A stretch of 64,000 bases of DNA. It comes from Elmis aenea (Eukaryota; Arthropoda; Insecta; Coleoptera; Elmidae). Both the position numbers and the translations under genes were made by a program. Positions 24,330-37,404 of this stretch are shown here, piece after piece. Under the pieces are notes generated by a model, which was not told where the DNA came from, made no database searches, and saw nothing but the letters and a program-made list of their open reading frames with translations. Location: contig OX393579.1 of assembly GCA_947652605.1 (NCBI GenBank), positions 44,088,970 to 44,152,969 on the forward strand, read 5' to 3'. How positions within the stretch are numbered: the stretch's first letter is position 1; every line of letters starts with the position of its first letter.

Positions 24330-25570
24330 TATTTAGTCATAAGTCCTTCTACTGTTAGGTGTGGGACTGTTGACTTGTGTTGTGCTGACTTTTTTTTCAT
24401 GTTATTTATGTGTTTCCATTTGATGTTTCTATCTGTTGCTGCTTATTTAACTTTGTCTTCCAGGTTTTTTTCGGTCTGTATCTTTTGTTTTTCCCTGTGA
24501 TCTTGCTTCATAGGCTTTTCTGGTTAAACGTTCTTCTTTCATCCTATAAATGTGACCCAACCATCCCAGCTGTTTTTCTTGTATTTTTGTTTCAACTAAT
24601 TTTATCTTTAATTGCCCTTTTTTTTCGTACTTCTCTTTTTCCAAAAAAAAATGTTGTTTTTAAACTTTAAAGGATTCTTTCCACATTTCCTGTCTTTTCG
24701 CTTACTTCATTGTCCATTCCTCAATTTTTCTCTGTAATCACTTCTAAATATTTAAAGCTTTCTACCTGTTCCAACCTAAGCCCATTTAAAGTGATGTTAT
24801 GCTCTTTGTTCTCTGTTGTAACGACCATAGTTTTAGTTTTTTCGGTATTTATTTTCATATTACGTTTTTCCAATTCCAGGTTTAGGGTTTCTAGATTATT
24901 TTGCAGATTCTTTTCTATTTCCGCGACTAAGACCATGTCTTCTGCGAACATTCGCTCCGTAATGTTTATTTTTTCCATTTTTCAGTTACCTAGGTGAAAC
25001 GGTGTCATTTTTTGTTTTACTCCTTTAATTACCCTATCTATAACTACTGAGAATAATAATGGACTGAGCACGCATCCTTGTTTTAAGCCCTCTTTTGTTT
25101 CCAACGCTTCCGATTCTTCATTGTGTGTTCTTACAATATTTACCGTTTTTTCGTACATCGCTTTTATTATGTCGATTGTTTCTATTTCTATTCCCTTCCT
25201 TCTTAGGCCCCTACATACGTCTTTTCTTTTGATTTTATCGAATGCTTATTCCACGTCTATAAAACATAAATGTATTTCCTTGTTTTTTGTTAAGCAATTT
25301 TCGTTGTTTGTGTTAATATAAAAACTGGGTCTGGTGTACTCCTTCCTCTTCTGAAACCGTATTGTGATTCTTCTAGTGTGCTTTCTATATATTTTTTTTA
25401 GTCTTGTTTTCCATGACTCTTGCCAGTATTTTCCCTGGTACACTCATTAATGTTATTCCTATATAGTTAGAACAATCCCTTTTGTCCCCTTTGTATAATG
25501 GTAGGATTATTCCAATGTTCCAATCCCTTGGTACTTTTCTTGATTTTATTACTTCGTTCAATAAATTAAC
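24330..25570 (-). pseudogene. RTE-like non-LTR retrotransposon relic (reverse transcriptase to 3' end)
   Basis: Read on the minus strand from 25570 down, the segments are: a palm start with AFDKIKRKDVCRGLRRKG (about 25240-25190), EGLKQGCVLSPLLFSV (about 25095-25050), the metal-binding block as MFAEDMVLVAE (about 24955) and EQVESFKYLEVITEKN (about 24765). A C-terminal LGWLGHIYRMKEERLTR tail follows (24600-24540) and the 3' UTR ends near 24330. Stops and frameshifts are frequent. The usual FADD/YADD catalytic motif reads FAED here. The tail and UTR match the plus-strand copy at 35790-38245, so the two belong to one family. Confidence 0.75.
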
Positions 25571-25859
25571 TGCCTTTTAATTTTTGCTCAATGTAAACCA
25601 CTATTTTTATAAATTTTAAAATTACCTTTATTTCAGACTTAATTTCTGGTTTCGCTGCCCGATTGTTTGTAGTACAGATAGGACAGGGGCTTTTATTGTA
25701 AAAGACAGGCTTAAATGACGTGTAATTTACCAATTTACTTTCCTATAAAAAATTGGCATTAGCCAAAAAATGAACGTTGGACAGACAAACGAAGAAATTT
25801 AACAGTGGCAAGTGCAATCTTTTCCATTAATTTTTTTCTATTTATCATTGCCTGTTTCT

Positions 25860-26250
25860 TCTAGGATTGTGCCATCTCTTGCGTAGTTTTCCTGAATTTC
25901 TCTTCCCTTCTCGAAATTAATACTTCTCAATTGTTACCAATGTTGTGTTGTCCAATCTTGTAATCTCATTGTTCTCGTCTTCTATTTTGAATACATTTTC
26001 CCTGCTCGTTCTCGCAGTACCTACAACATTTCACAGTGTATTAAGTCCCGCGGTTTCTATTATCTGTTTCGTCTGTGTTAGGTCTCCTTTCAGCTGCAAA
26101 CGTTGAAATTGGTATAACTGCACTATTATAAATCCTCATTTTAGGTTCAATTTCAAGTGTCGGTTGCTCCATATTACGGCGTCTAAAGTGGATACTTTTT
26201 ATGTTGTTGGTAAGACTGGTAACTTCTTTTATTAAGTTTCCATTACGAGT
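25860..26250 (-). pseudogene. Possible second reverse transcriptase relic
   Basis: On the minus strand a short string near 26150-26080 reads EIEPKMRIYNSAVIPISTF, which resembles the LRLYNSVVIPTLTY motif before the C-terminal part of many LINE proteins. Frames close quickly on both sides. It may be a fragment of the LINE just to its left or of another element. Confidence 0.4.
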
Positions 26251-27384
26251 AATTCCTATACATATCTAAGAAAAGGTCATTGCTTGTTTGATGGTTTTCC
26301 CAAACACTTAAATTTGCATCGTTTTGGTTCTTTACTTACGGCGAGAGCTTAAGTTTTTCCTTTTATTAAATTTACAAACGTTCAAAAATTTTAAATGTTG
26401 GGACAATACCCTTAGAGAAAAAATGTTTTTTTTAATCGTCGCATGAATGTCAAGGTTATAATTAAAATATCGAATCCTACTTACCATGTCATGACGTTTC
26501 AATAAATTTGAATTTTTTATTGCCGAACAAGTTTAACGTAAAGCAGTCACACTATAATCATTTAAAAGAGACATAAACCGACGAATTGCAGATTCAGATT
26601 ACAAAGGCGTCACGTCGGTAATCGAACGAAAAAGCGCGTTACAAATTACCCATTCTTTAAGTAAACCAGTTTTTATACGTCAAGCTGTTACGCGTACATA
26701 CAAGGAATAATGCACGTGATTAAATCTGTCCGATACTTATTTTATTTTGAACTGAATAGTGTCACCATTCTTCATGCGGTATGCACTTACTTTCTCGTAT
26801 TATATTATTTGATTAAACTTAAAAGTATAATTGTAAATGTGATTGTTATTTAGTTGTTTCAGTGTAGCTTAATTGTACTTATTACAGGATTTTTGTTGCC
26901 CAATGTGTGATAGATAATTTTAGTGTGCATTTGTTGCTGATGAAAAATATGAAAACAATATTTCGCTGTCACCCCCAGATTTTCATTAATTTTCAAAAAA
27001 CCGTTTTTTTGGAATTTAAATGCTGTTGATTCATGACAATCTTATCTTACGGTTACATTTTATTTTTTATTTTTTTTAAACAATGAACTCTGCAGTTTAA
27101 AACTTATTTCAGAACTAAATTCACCGACTACCTTAATCTTTGTGGAAGTTTGGTTAGCACCGCACTGTAATTTAAAAGATTATTCTCTATGAACATTCTT
27201 CTTAATCGAATTCTCTTGTACCTCATTCGCGTCTTACTGATCTAAATTTTGTAACATGAAAGTCTCTTAAACCATTGGAAATATAAGCGTTGTTAAATTA
27301 GCACAGAAGTGTGTATTTATTTACGTTCTTTTGTAAGAATATAATCTAAAAATGTGCGTAATGTACTCAATTTATGAACTATCT

Positions 27385-27597
27385 AGAGTTTCTCAAAAAA
27401 AATTCTCTGAAGACCCCTTTCAAAATTAAAAATTCACAGAGAACCCCAATGAATTGTTTTGTAGACAATTTTCTTGTTTTCAATTTAGCGTGGCAAGTAC
27501 ATTTGGATGATTTTCGAACACTAAAAAGGTTTGGGGACCCCTTCAAAAGGATTCAGGGACCCCCAGGGGTCCGCGGATCACACTTTGAGAAACACTG
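27385..27597. mobile_element. Short hAT-like MITE, CAGTGTTTCTCAAA family
   Basis: The right end, read on the minus strand, is CAGTGTTTCTCAAAGTGTGA, followed by GATCCGCGGACCCCTGGGGG; the left end is AGAGTTTCTCAAAAAAAATT. The same termini and the (T/C)CCGCGGAC...GGGTC block occur at 44828 and 61443, where an 8-bp duplication proves insertion. The left end here is damaged, so its exact first base and duplication are uncertain. Confidence 0.65.
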
Positions 27598-28039
27598 AAT
27601 CTAGAAGAAACTGAAATACTTAAACTTTAAGTTTTATTTATGACTTTTTTATTATCAATAACACAACTATAAATTTGGTAATCCTAGTTTAGACAAAAAC
27701 TTTATCAAATAGCGCTATTAAAATTGACAGCCTCCTGCTTAGTTTATGAGATGCAATAATTAATTTTTTAAATTTATTTTGTGCGCCATATTTGATATTT
27801 ATTACCGGGCTACATTTATGAAACGGAATAAAATAATTGATGGCCGTTTTCATTTTTAGATTTCCTCAAAATTTAAGGCAGTAATGTGTTATTCGTTTTT
27901 TTTTACCTCTACATTAATTCAAATCCAAAAGTCCTTCCTCAGATAATTAGTATATTCACCATAAACTTTACTGCCTTTCAGCATAAATATGCAATATTAC
28001 CTTCATAACAAATTAAAAGGTTCACTGTTGCATCTCACG

Positions 28040-29285
28040 TCAAAAACGCAGGATGGCACAGACTATGAATTATGAGGAACAGCTCAACTGAGACGAGTCA
28101 CATCTGTGAGCCCTGGACAGTATGCAACCATATTTAAAGCCGAGGTGTATCCTATGCACTTAATTGCAAAAACACTATTAGAAATAAATATTAAAATCTC
28201 TTTCTAAAAGGATCCTAATAGTGGCCGACCGTTAAGCAGCGTTAAAGGCTCTTGGCTCGTCGGAAGTGAATTCAGGACTTGTTCTGAACTGCATCCAGGC
28301 ACTTAACGTGCTAGGAAGCAGGAATAACGTTAAACTATTCGGGTCCAGGGTACACCAATATACCAGGGAACGAGAAGGCAGATCGTCTACCCTTAATTGG
28401 CAACGAGACACCTTTCTTCGGACCAGAACCCGCAGTTGGCACATCCAATGGAACAGCCAAGCGGTGTCCAAATGACATATTAATACAGGGACATATCGCC
28501 CATTATAAAAAAGTTGCAGGACAAGCCCACTCCAAGGCTATCCTGTCAAATGTCTTTAAAGAAAAGACAGAAGAAATGCTCAGGATTAGCAGAGTAAACA
28601 TCAGAACAATTGCAGGTCACTGTCAGCTAAACAAACACTTTTACATAATAGGACTCTCCAGTGGTGAGCTATGAAATTTTTAACAAAGGGCTCGCTCATA
28701 GTTAAATAAAAACAAAAAAATAATGTTAATTATATGTTGGAAAAAAATGGCATTTTAAATTCCAACGTGAATAATCGAGTGATTGTACATAATTCAAAAA
28801 ATTCTATTGTGCGACGGGTTATTCTAAATTTAATCGTCATTGCTTGATAGGCATGACTTGGTCACTTTACAAATGTATGTAATGACAATGATTTTAAGAT
28901 ATATTTTTTCTTGAGAAAATGGTTAACAAGAAGAACAAGGGGCTCGCAAATTACGGAATAATTTAACAAAGGGCTCGCGCGAGCCCCCTACAGCTCACCA
29001 CTGGGACTCTCAGAGACCGATGTATGCAGAGGATGTAGTGAAGAAGAAGGAACTTCTCTTCACGTACTATGCCAGTGAAGGATTGACACCCTATCGGCGC
29101 ATACTTCTGGGGATGAAAAAAAAAGAAGAAGAGTTAAGAAAAACGCCCTTAAAGAAAATCCTGAAGTTTTTCAAAAAAACAGGACTTCTTTAAGGGACTA
29201 TCACCAGAGGGTACAATAGACTAAACCAATAGGTCGCAGTACAGAAACCCGAAAGGGGATCACATCCGCTGAAATAATAATAATA
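28040..29285 (+). pseudogene. I-group non-LTR retrotransposon relic with RNase H and zinc knuckle
   Basis: Across shifting frames the plus strand shows VSPGQYATIFKAEVYPMHLI (about 28110-28170) and VPGYTNIPGNEKADRL (about 28345-28393), the RNase H core around its second and third acidic residues. A C-terminal CxxC...HxxxxC zinc-knuckle-like string follows (CRGCSEEEG..LHVLCQCE, about 29030-29090). The copy ends in a short AATAATAATAAT tract near 29270-29285, as in TAA-tailed non-LTR elements. It is broken by stops and by a hAT MITE at 28659-29003. The RT upstream is missing. Confidence 0.7.
28659..29003. mobile_element. hAT-like MITE (345 bp) inserted in the I-group relic
   Basis: Termini CAGTGGTGAGCT (left) and its complement AGCTCACCACTG (right) are perfect over 12 bp. 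The flanks are an exact 8-bp duplication, GGACTCTC, at 28651-28658 and 29004-29011. Subterminal AACAAAGGGCTCGC blocks repeat near both ends. Removing the element restores the retrotransposon reading, so it inserted after that copy did. Confidence 0.9.
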
Positions 29286-30184
29286 TTAAAATCGCATCTG
29301 AAAAACTAAGAAGGCTGTAATTTTGTACAGCGCAATGAGATTACGATCTAATATGTGAAAAATGACTTCAAATTTTTACTATTCATTATGACAAAGTAAA
29401 GATAAATAAAATTTAAATTTGTTTTTTTTTTTCGAAACGTATTTTAGAAACTAGTCTCGCAATATGCTCATTTTCAGTTTAGGTTCGTTCAACAATACTT
29501 CTTTGCTAAGTTAAACCATGCTTTTATCTTTATCGGTTACATACTACAGTCCCTAATTCAGTATTGGATATAAATTAAATCCAGTTTACATTGCGTTTAA
29601 AATACCAGGCGCCTTAGATAATATTATTTTGTTAAAGACCTTTTTTAATTAGTGAAGAGAGTCAGTAAAATATGAACAGTCTTATTTATATCAATTTAGA
29701 AAAGTTTCGGCAAGTAATGAGCAAAAATTTTCTTCGTGTCATTTTTTGCTTCGTTGCTGCTTCTCCTGTTGACTTTGTGGAATTGTAATCTAAACCTTTA
29801 AAAAACAGTTGCATTTCCACTTACCAATACTGCAGAAATGGAAACTGCAGAGATTACGAAGTAAGCAAAATATTTCTGATGTACGCATTGTTATGGTCTG
29901 TTTAGCAATCGACTTTTTCTTATTTTTATCAATTTACCTGTCTGTTAGTGTGTGTATAGTACAATAGCGTCCTTTACACTACCTTACGATTGAATGAAGA
30001 TGTATATAACCAAAAAGTTCACTGTACATTTTTTATGAACGCACATCAGCAAAGTTCTATTGTTATAAAATCGTTCAATTGTTTTTAGCATTGATGAAAT
30101 GGCATCTTAAATGCGTTCATCATGGAAAATAATGACTGTTTTTTGGTCACCTTGGATGCCTCTAAATGTTCTTTTTTCTTGCAG

Positions 30185-30296
30185 CATTTTGTTTGCCGAC
30201 ATCGTTGGGTTTACCGTCTTGGCTTCGCAGTGCACAGCGCAGGAGTTGGTGAGGTTATTGAACGAGCTGTTTGGAAGATTCGATCAATTAGCGAAC
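30185..30296 (+). CDS. rut: Adenylyl cyclase (rutabaga-like), internal exon 2 of 3 in window
   Basis: The acceptor is a pyrimidine tract with GCAG ending at 30184; the donor is GTAAGT at 30297. The first base completes the Ser codon from the previous exon; 37 codons follow, ending in phase 0. The sequence [20 protein letters not shown] is the start of the C1a core. The Asp of FADIVGFT is the first of the two Mg2+-binding aspartates, and the Phe-Thr pair lies at the metal/nucleotide pocket. [17 protein letters not shown] follows, the alpha-2 region that is near-invariant in type I/rut cyclases. Two overlapping short frames at this position are shadows. No missing key residue. Confidence 0.92.
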
Positions 30297-31809
30297 GTAA
30301 GTTTATAATGATATTGTACTACAGTGCTTGTTAAGTTTGTTACTATAATTCTCTATAGCGGTCAACTAGGTAATGCAATACTTTTTGCAAGTTCAAGGAA
30401 AAACAATGATGTCATGTCTGAATGTCAACTATTACTTGTACAAGTTTTTAATAGATTGTTTTTGTTATTTTCAACCTGGTATTAGTAGCCATAAAATTTA
30501 ATTAGCAACAGTGTACTTGTCTTTCTTGTTACATGTACTAGAGTTTTTTTTTTTTAGTGTATACAAGACCTTTAAGAATTGTATTCATCATCATTGAATT
30601 TGTTAAAAAGCAAAAAAATATTATGTACATGTCCCTTAATTCTACTTTAAGAAGCTAGAACTTTCACAAAAATCGATTTATAAAACGGTTCCTAATTAAT
30701 ATTTTAGGGATCATTTTGATTCTCTTGTTTGGTTTTAAAATAACTCCAGCACATCTAATATTTTAAATGGATGAAAAACCTGTATGAAATGGAACGCAGA
30801 TAAATTTTAAGATATGATAACTTGCAAAAAGACACTGCTTTGGTTTTATTGGTCAAAATCAGATAATATATTTTCTTATCTTTACAGCCGTATAAACATT
30901 ATTCTTAGGTTGGGCTAAATGTGCGTTTTTTTTTTTTAATTTTGCATTTTCGTCGCGCCCATTCGGTTGGTTTCATAGCCGTCACGCATGCCCGTCATAA
31001 AGGCCTTGTTCGGGCAACAAGACACATCGGTGGAATTGCCCATGTGCCGTCGATTGTGTAAAACTTATTGGTAAATGAACCCAACCTTTCGTTTTGTAAT
31101 CTTGAATTCAACGTATGGTCCTTCGAGTTTGACTGATTTCTGCTTATACACAATTTTAATGCATTCTTTTTTCACGAAAATGTTAAATACCAATTTTCCT
31201 TTATATTCTTCAGTGTAGTGCACTACTGAAAGGAGTTGGAATCGGTTTTAAAAAATACCGACTCGAGAGTCGGGAGTCGTATATTTTTCTGCCGACTCCC
31301 CATCCCTGCTACTGGCACTTGGCAAAATATCGTTAACAAAAGAGTAAAAGGTTTACATGACTGAAATAAGAACCTATCATTTTACCTTATATTGGCTTAA
31401 AACCACGCAAGTGCAATTTGAGAAATTAAAACAGAAATTTCGATGTATTTGACGCCATGATATACAGATGTTTTCGTTTTTAAATAAAATATAAGGTTTT
31501 TTGGGGAGTTGTAAATGCCAACTAGATAAATAAGGTTTATGGAATACCTTATACAGAAAACAAATTATCATAGCTAATAAATGTTACTATCTATCACCGT
31601 TCAGCTAGATTTATTCAAATGTTCGCGTGCCAAGCCTGGGCGTGCTGTTGGTTTAAGCAGTTTTTACAAATTTATACCATTTATAATAAGCGCCTTGTAA
31701 TTATTTATTTGCCGTCATTAAGTTTTATCTCTTTTTTTATTTCCAAAGCAGTGTGATCACTTAATTTCAATTTGGTTTAGATATTATGTAAACGGCAATT
31801 AATATTTTT

Positions 31810-32161
31810 CAAAAGCGGTTGCGAATAAATCCCCCCGAAAATTTGAAAAGGTCTAAAATTATAATTACCGCATTTCCAAACATATAAAATACATATAAGA
31901 TATATTATATGTTTGTATGTTTGACTTACAAACACTATTTTTGGGTACGTTTGACCTTGAAAATTAGAAAAATTTTGCCTATGGCGCTGTTACCCGGGGG
32001 GCTACCCCTGGCCCCCCACACCCTCTTTCATGCAATTCATCTAGCCCCCCTAGGTCATTGTATAATTTTACCATTGCCATGCCCCGTTTAAAATCAGTCA
32101 GTATTATTTTTGCAAATGAAAACAATATCTTTCCTGAAATATTTTTCTGCGTACGCCACTG
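31810..32161. mobile_element. Damaged copy of the 50988 hAT-like MITE
   Basis: It shares with 50988-51307 the blocks CCCCCCGAAAATTTGAAAAG, AATTATAATTACCG, TATATTATATGTTTGTATG, TTTTTGGGTACGTTTGAC and the right end GCGTACGCCACTG. It carries an extra GC-rich stretch (about 31985-32020, GGCGCTGTTACCCGGGGGGC) that the other copy lacks. The left terminus is eroded and no duplication is seen. Confidence 0.75.
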
Positions 32162-33990
32162 GCTCAAGGGTAGTAAAATTTTGATTTCATTATTAAATTA
32201 TAACCTTTAAAATATGGCATGGAAGTGACAAAAAAAAAGATTATAAAAACGTTTAACGTTTAGCAAAATATTCTTTTATTTAGTTTTTTTTTACTAAATT
32301 TGATCGTTTTTCTGCAAACATTTAACCAGACATCTTTAGTTAAGTTACATTGTTGGAAATAATTGACAAAATTATCAACTTTTTCCTGTACTAAACTTTT
32401 TCAATTAAAACATTAGTGCATTTCAGAATAAAATGAAATTTAAACAACAATTATGGTTTGTAAAATCTGATAATAATCACCGTTAAAAAGTTTTATGTGT
32501 TTTTTTGTAGTGTTAGTTGAATGGCCAATAAAATAATATTTTACTTGCAAAGAGTTGGCTAAATTGTTTCTTAAAAACTTTGTAGAGTCTCATTAAAGCG
32601 TAGAGCACTTTTCCCTCTATTTGCCATTTTTCCTTGTTAGCTCCTTTTTTTGTAAAACGTCGTACTATTAATTTTCAACATTGAATTACATTATTCCACC
32701 AAATCAATAAGATACTGAATGAATAAACAAATTACCAATGAAGTTACCACCCAAATTTCGTACGCAATTGATTTTTTTTATCTATTTATTTTATCAAGCA
32801 TTTAACAGTACTAACTAAACTGTATGCCATTTCGTGTACTCCTGTATTAAACAGTTCCTCCTTAGAGTATCTTTCTTTTTAAGCATTTTAAAGACTTATT
32901 CTTGAAGCTTTAAATATATCTTGATAATTCTTAAATAACTGTAATAAACTATAATGTTGATTTAAATGTAAACTCCAAAAATTAAAACTGTAAACATATT
33001 ACAATTCGCCGTGTTTTTGATGCCACTTTTGTATTGATTAAACGTATGATTCACCTGTTTGTAAATTAAAATCACCTGCCTGTTATTTATGTGTAGGCAA
33101 ATACCGGCAGCGGTCCAAATTTCAAGTTGACAACGAATAAAACAATATATTAGTGAAGTTTGACATAAATAAAACTTAGTATATTCAATAATAACCTTCA
33201 ATCGTTTATAAATACAGTATGCATTTGCAGTACTTATAAAAAACTATAATAAAAAAGTCAATGCTCAGGGGTGAACGTAAAGAACATGGGGATCTCGAAA
33301 ACCGTAAGAGATAGAAGGTTGGTTAAAATAGCTAAAAAGTGTGTTTTTCTGATTAGTAGCCATCAGAACTGAAAAAAATGTTCCTAGTTATTGAAATATG
33401 CTGGAAAAACTAAAAAACGTAATTTTCTTTAGAACATTATTATTATCATTATCATCATCGACACCAGAAATCTGTAATTTAATATTCCAAGGTTAAACAA
33501 AAGTTTTCATCAGCTGGTATGATCTAAATTAACGCAGTCTGCTTAGTTTTTGTATATTTCTTATGGGTACCATATTATACTATATTATATCTACCATAAA
33601 CTTTTTTAAATATTTACAGGGTGGGCAAATTTCGATGTTTTCATAGGGAATCTCGGTAACTATAAGAGGTATCGAAAAACCGACCCCGCTTCCTCGATCT
33701 CTTTTTTCGAGAAAAAGTTAATGGTGAAAACTAAAATTTGTTATCGTCTTTTGTTTTCGAGTTATCGCCGATAACTCGATTTTTCGACTTTTCGTTTTAT
33801 GACTGTATCTCGCTTGTTTATAAAAACAATTTTGACGTTCTACAGACACTTTTTTTGATAAGAATGCAGTGGCGTAGACAATTTTTTAAAATAAAATCCG
33901 AAATTACAGTTGTGGCATAAAGTTGTATATTTTTAAATGGAACCCGTGGCTGTGGCATCACGAGAAAGAGGATTTTTCCCCATTCCATAA

Positions 33991-34595
33991 TATACAGGGT
34001 GTGTATAAATTGGCGGAAGCGCTACACGTGACGAAGTTCTTCGTAAAATTCTAAGTCGAAAATCTTGATACAAAAATGTTGTACCATGCTTCCTATGGCC
34101 TCAGAAACCATTTAAAGAAAATAAAAATTGGCAACATTGCATACATTGATTTGCGTTTGGACATTTTTTTACCAGCAATTTTTACTTAGGTATTTACAAT
34201 TTTTGTTCGAACTTCGAACTGAAAGCCTTCATTCAGTTCGTAAAAATAGCTGCAAACTTTTGGGTATCGTAAAACACAAACTAGAAATTATTACGAGAAA
34301 AACAGAGATGACAGCTAATGACAATGTTGCCATATGTATTATTTTCATTCAAATCAGTGATTTACATATTTTCAACACCAATTTTTGAAAGGAAAAACAC
34401 AATATCTGGGAAAAAATACTATTCGAAATTTATTTTTATTCCAAATTGCAGCTTTTTCATTTGCAAGTATTAAATAATAACGCTTATTAAAGGAATAAAT
34501 TTCACAACATTTTCGTATTAAGATTTTCGACTTAAAATTTTACGAAGAACATCGCCCCGTGTAGCGCTTCCGCCAATTTTTACACACCCTATATA
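33991..34595. mobile_element. Foldback element with TATACAGGGTG termini (about 605 bp)
   Basis: Arms 33991-34084 and about 34500-34595 are inverted copies, starting TATACAGGGTGTGTATAAAT and including TTGGCGGAAGCGCTACACG and AAAATTCTAAGTCGAAAATC with few mismatches. The central loop of about 415 bp has one short frame without recognisable content. Structure matches the 22462 element, but the arm sequences differ. Confidence 0.8.
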
Positions 34596-36745
34596 TCATG
34601 TGGGGTCGATTTATTAATTTTCCTTACATTACAGCAAAAAATTAGGTAATTTTTCATTTTTTTCTTTCTTTCTAGTAGTAGGCTTAAGTAAGGCATTAAG
34701 AATATGCCTGGTAAAACAAACTGTCATTCTGTTGTTTTAATGATAGTTTGACAGAAATAATCACGTTTAATTGTTGATTGGTTATATTTTTGTACCTATA
34801 AAACACGAAATGACACGAATATTACGAAAAGTATGATATGTTTGAATGTTTTATTCAAAGTAATAATAATTCTGAAGCTGCAAGTGAAACATATTTTAAT
34901 CGTTACCCATAATGAAGAAGAATTGTCCCACAATTAATGAGATTTTGTTTTAAGGTAACCTAATAAATCTATTTTTGAAATTTATAGTAGATAATAATGA
35001 ACTTATTAGAAAAATAAGAAAATCACGGTTCTCAGTTTTTTCAGAACATAACAAAAACGGCACAATTCGCACGATTTCAGGTGAGATTCTTACTAAGCCT
35101 ACAAAAACACACTTCTTTGCTAATTTAATTTATTTTTCACCTTGAAAAATACACCCTGTATATTTTAGGACACTTGTTTCTAAAATGTTTTACAATGTTG
35201 CTGAACAACGTCGGTCGTAAATTGTATTTTCGTAAATAAACTTCGTCACTCCCATTCATTTGAAACAAATTAAAGCGACTTACTTAACTTCATTGTCTTT
35301 TGTTTCTGTATGTATTCGAATTTCTTATTATATGGACTTAAATGTTAAATGTAACATTGTAAGTAAACTTTATCTATTGTCTCTTGGGCTTTTGTTAAGA
35401 TGTTTCAGCTTTGTTATATATTATTCAGACGCTTTTAGACCGTAATGCAGGAAGCCAACCAACTATGGAGTCCTTACTGACGTTTACCGATATTTTCCTA
35501 TGAATTAAGGAATGTATCCGCCACATTTTGCTCCTCCGTGATTATTAGTTTAGCCACCGGGGGTCACTAATGTAAAACTCGCGATTACTTTAATCCTATC
35601 ACTTAACATTAATATTATACACCCATACTTCGAGAGGAATCGTAAATTGAAAAAACAAACAACGACTTAAATTCTTTCAAGTAACTTTGTTCTTAATTAT
35701 TTTACGATAAGCTTGTAAACATAAACGTTGTTCTGTATTAAAAACTTTATACAAATATTCAGTTACAAATTCATTTCTGGAGAACATTTCCTATTTCTAT
35801 TCGAAACTTTTAATGCTATTATCATAGATATAAAACAAAAACTAAAACGAAAAAATACTATGATCTTTACATTAAATAACAAAGGGCATAACGTCACTTT
35901 AAGTGGGCTTAGGTTGGAACAGGTAGAAAGCTTTAAATATTTAGGAGTGAACATAGAGAAAAATGGAGGAATGGACAAGGAAATATGCCACAGGACAGGA
36001 AATGTAGGAAGAATATTTAACAGTTTAAGAACAACATTTTTTTGGAAATAGAGAAATCCCAAAACGAACAAAAGTGGAAGTGGTAAAAAATGTAGTAACT
36101 CCGGCACTTTTATACGGAAGTGAAACGTGTACACTCACAAGCAAAAATAGTATCCGAGTGAATGCAGCAGAAATGAGATTTCTAAGAAAAATCCAAGGAC
36201 AAAACCACAAAGAATCAGAAATAAAACTTATAGAGAACTTTTAAAGATAAAATCAGTTGACACAAAAATACAAGAAAGACAGTTGGGATGGTTGGGTCAC
36301 ATTTTTATAGGATGAAAAAGCCTATGAACAATATCACAGGGAAAAACCTGGCATGACGAAGTTAAAAAAGCAGCAACGGATGGATACATCAAATGGAAAG
36401 ACAAAAAAGCTAGCACAAGACAGAAAAACATGGCAAAAAGGCAGCACAACACAACTCAACAGTCCTACACCTAACAGTAGAAAGACTCATGACTAATGTG
36501 ACCATACGTCCCGTTTTGAACGGGACCGTCCCGTTTTCAGGTAGCCTATCCCGTTGTCCCGAAGCACAGCTTCGGGACGCTGAAATGTCCCGTTTTCAGA
36601 AAGAGAGCCATCTACGATAACAATTTTAAAAAAAGCGTTAAAATTCAGTCATCGGCGGTAGCGAGGCGATGACGGCTTGCGCAATACGTCTCAATCAAAC
36701 ATACAGCTTGTCAAATATAGCTCTGCGGCTGAGGTCCTAATAATA

Positions 36746-36964
36746 AGCCGGGTCCAGATTTGCGAGCAAAAGTGGGAACCGAATATAGCGCAGTCCACCA
36801 GTTCAGCGAGCCTGCCTCTTAATAGTTTATTACGACCACAGGTTCGCGAGTGCAACGAAAAACAAAACCGCAGTCAGCCAAGTGTTGGTATTTAGCAGGC
36901 TCGCTAAAATGATGGATTGCGCTAGGTTCGATTCGCACTTTTGCTCGCAAATCTGGACCCGGCT
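36746..36964. mobile_element. Foldback MITE (219 bp) with TA flanks
   Basis: Arms of about 65-70 bp: left AGCCGGGTCCAGATTTGCGA, right its complement TCGCAAATCTGGACCCGGCT. Inside, GCGAGCAAAAGTG and AGCGAGCCTGC blocks also pair. TA lies immediately outside both ends. It is GC-richer than its host element. No coding capacity. Confidence 0.8.
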
Positions 36965-37404
36965 TAACGGTACACGAAAAACCTGAATGCGTAGTAAACT
37001 AGAATGACTAGGACCTGCACTCCTGCACTTGCTCATTTGCTAACTTAAATTGTTACAAGTACCTAGAGTGATCGCACCCAAAAGTGGACCGCAAGATGCG
37101 CAAAGAGAGGGGATCGCGATTGATATTTAGACTTTTCTAAAAACGTTGACTTTTAGTGGACTTAATTTGACTACTGTGATTTACAGGTTATTACCACGTT
37201 GCTAAGACAGGCCGATGTTTTTAGGTGGTGCAGTAATAAACGCTTTGGACCTGTTTTGGTTTCTGCGTCACAGTCCACTTCTCGCTGCGACCACTCTAAG
37301 TACGTGCATCTTTCTTGAAGATTGATTATTGTTTTTTTTTTATCGCAGTGTGTTACTGTATTCAATTTAACTTTATTGTACGTGAACACTTCATTTTAAC
37401 AATG

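Larger units (their letters stand above)
5776..30184 (+). other. Intron of rut-like gene, about 24.4 kb
   Basis: Bounded by GTGAGT at 5776 and TTTTTTCTTGCAG ending at 30184; the flanking exons join to a continuous cyclase sequence, so no exon is missing between them. It is filled with mobile-element copies annotated separately. I see no supported feature in about 7500-9070 (a faint reverse-transcriptase-like trace near 8640 on the minus strand only), 9240-11030, 12090-13370, 14940-15560, 15710-16350, 17610-18010, 18940-19440, 21480-22460, 23010-24330, 26250-27380, 27600-28040 and 29290-30184. These are AT-rich sequence with homopolymer runs. Confidence 0.85.

Noticed and set aside
24410..25321. 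Several hydrophobic plus-strand frames that look like membrane proteins
   Set aside because: They are antisense to the minus-strand LINE reverse transcriptase relic at 24330-25570.
30122..30334. Second overlapping frame across the cyclase exon at 30185
   Set aside because: Wrong frame; the cyclase frame fits splice phases and family sequence.
31235..31315. CAGGGATGGGGAGTCGGC-type sequence (minus strand) like a hAT right end
   Set aside because: Only one end is visible; no partner end or target duplication was found, so it is not listed as an element.
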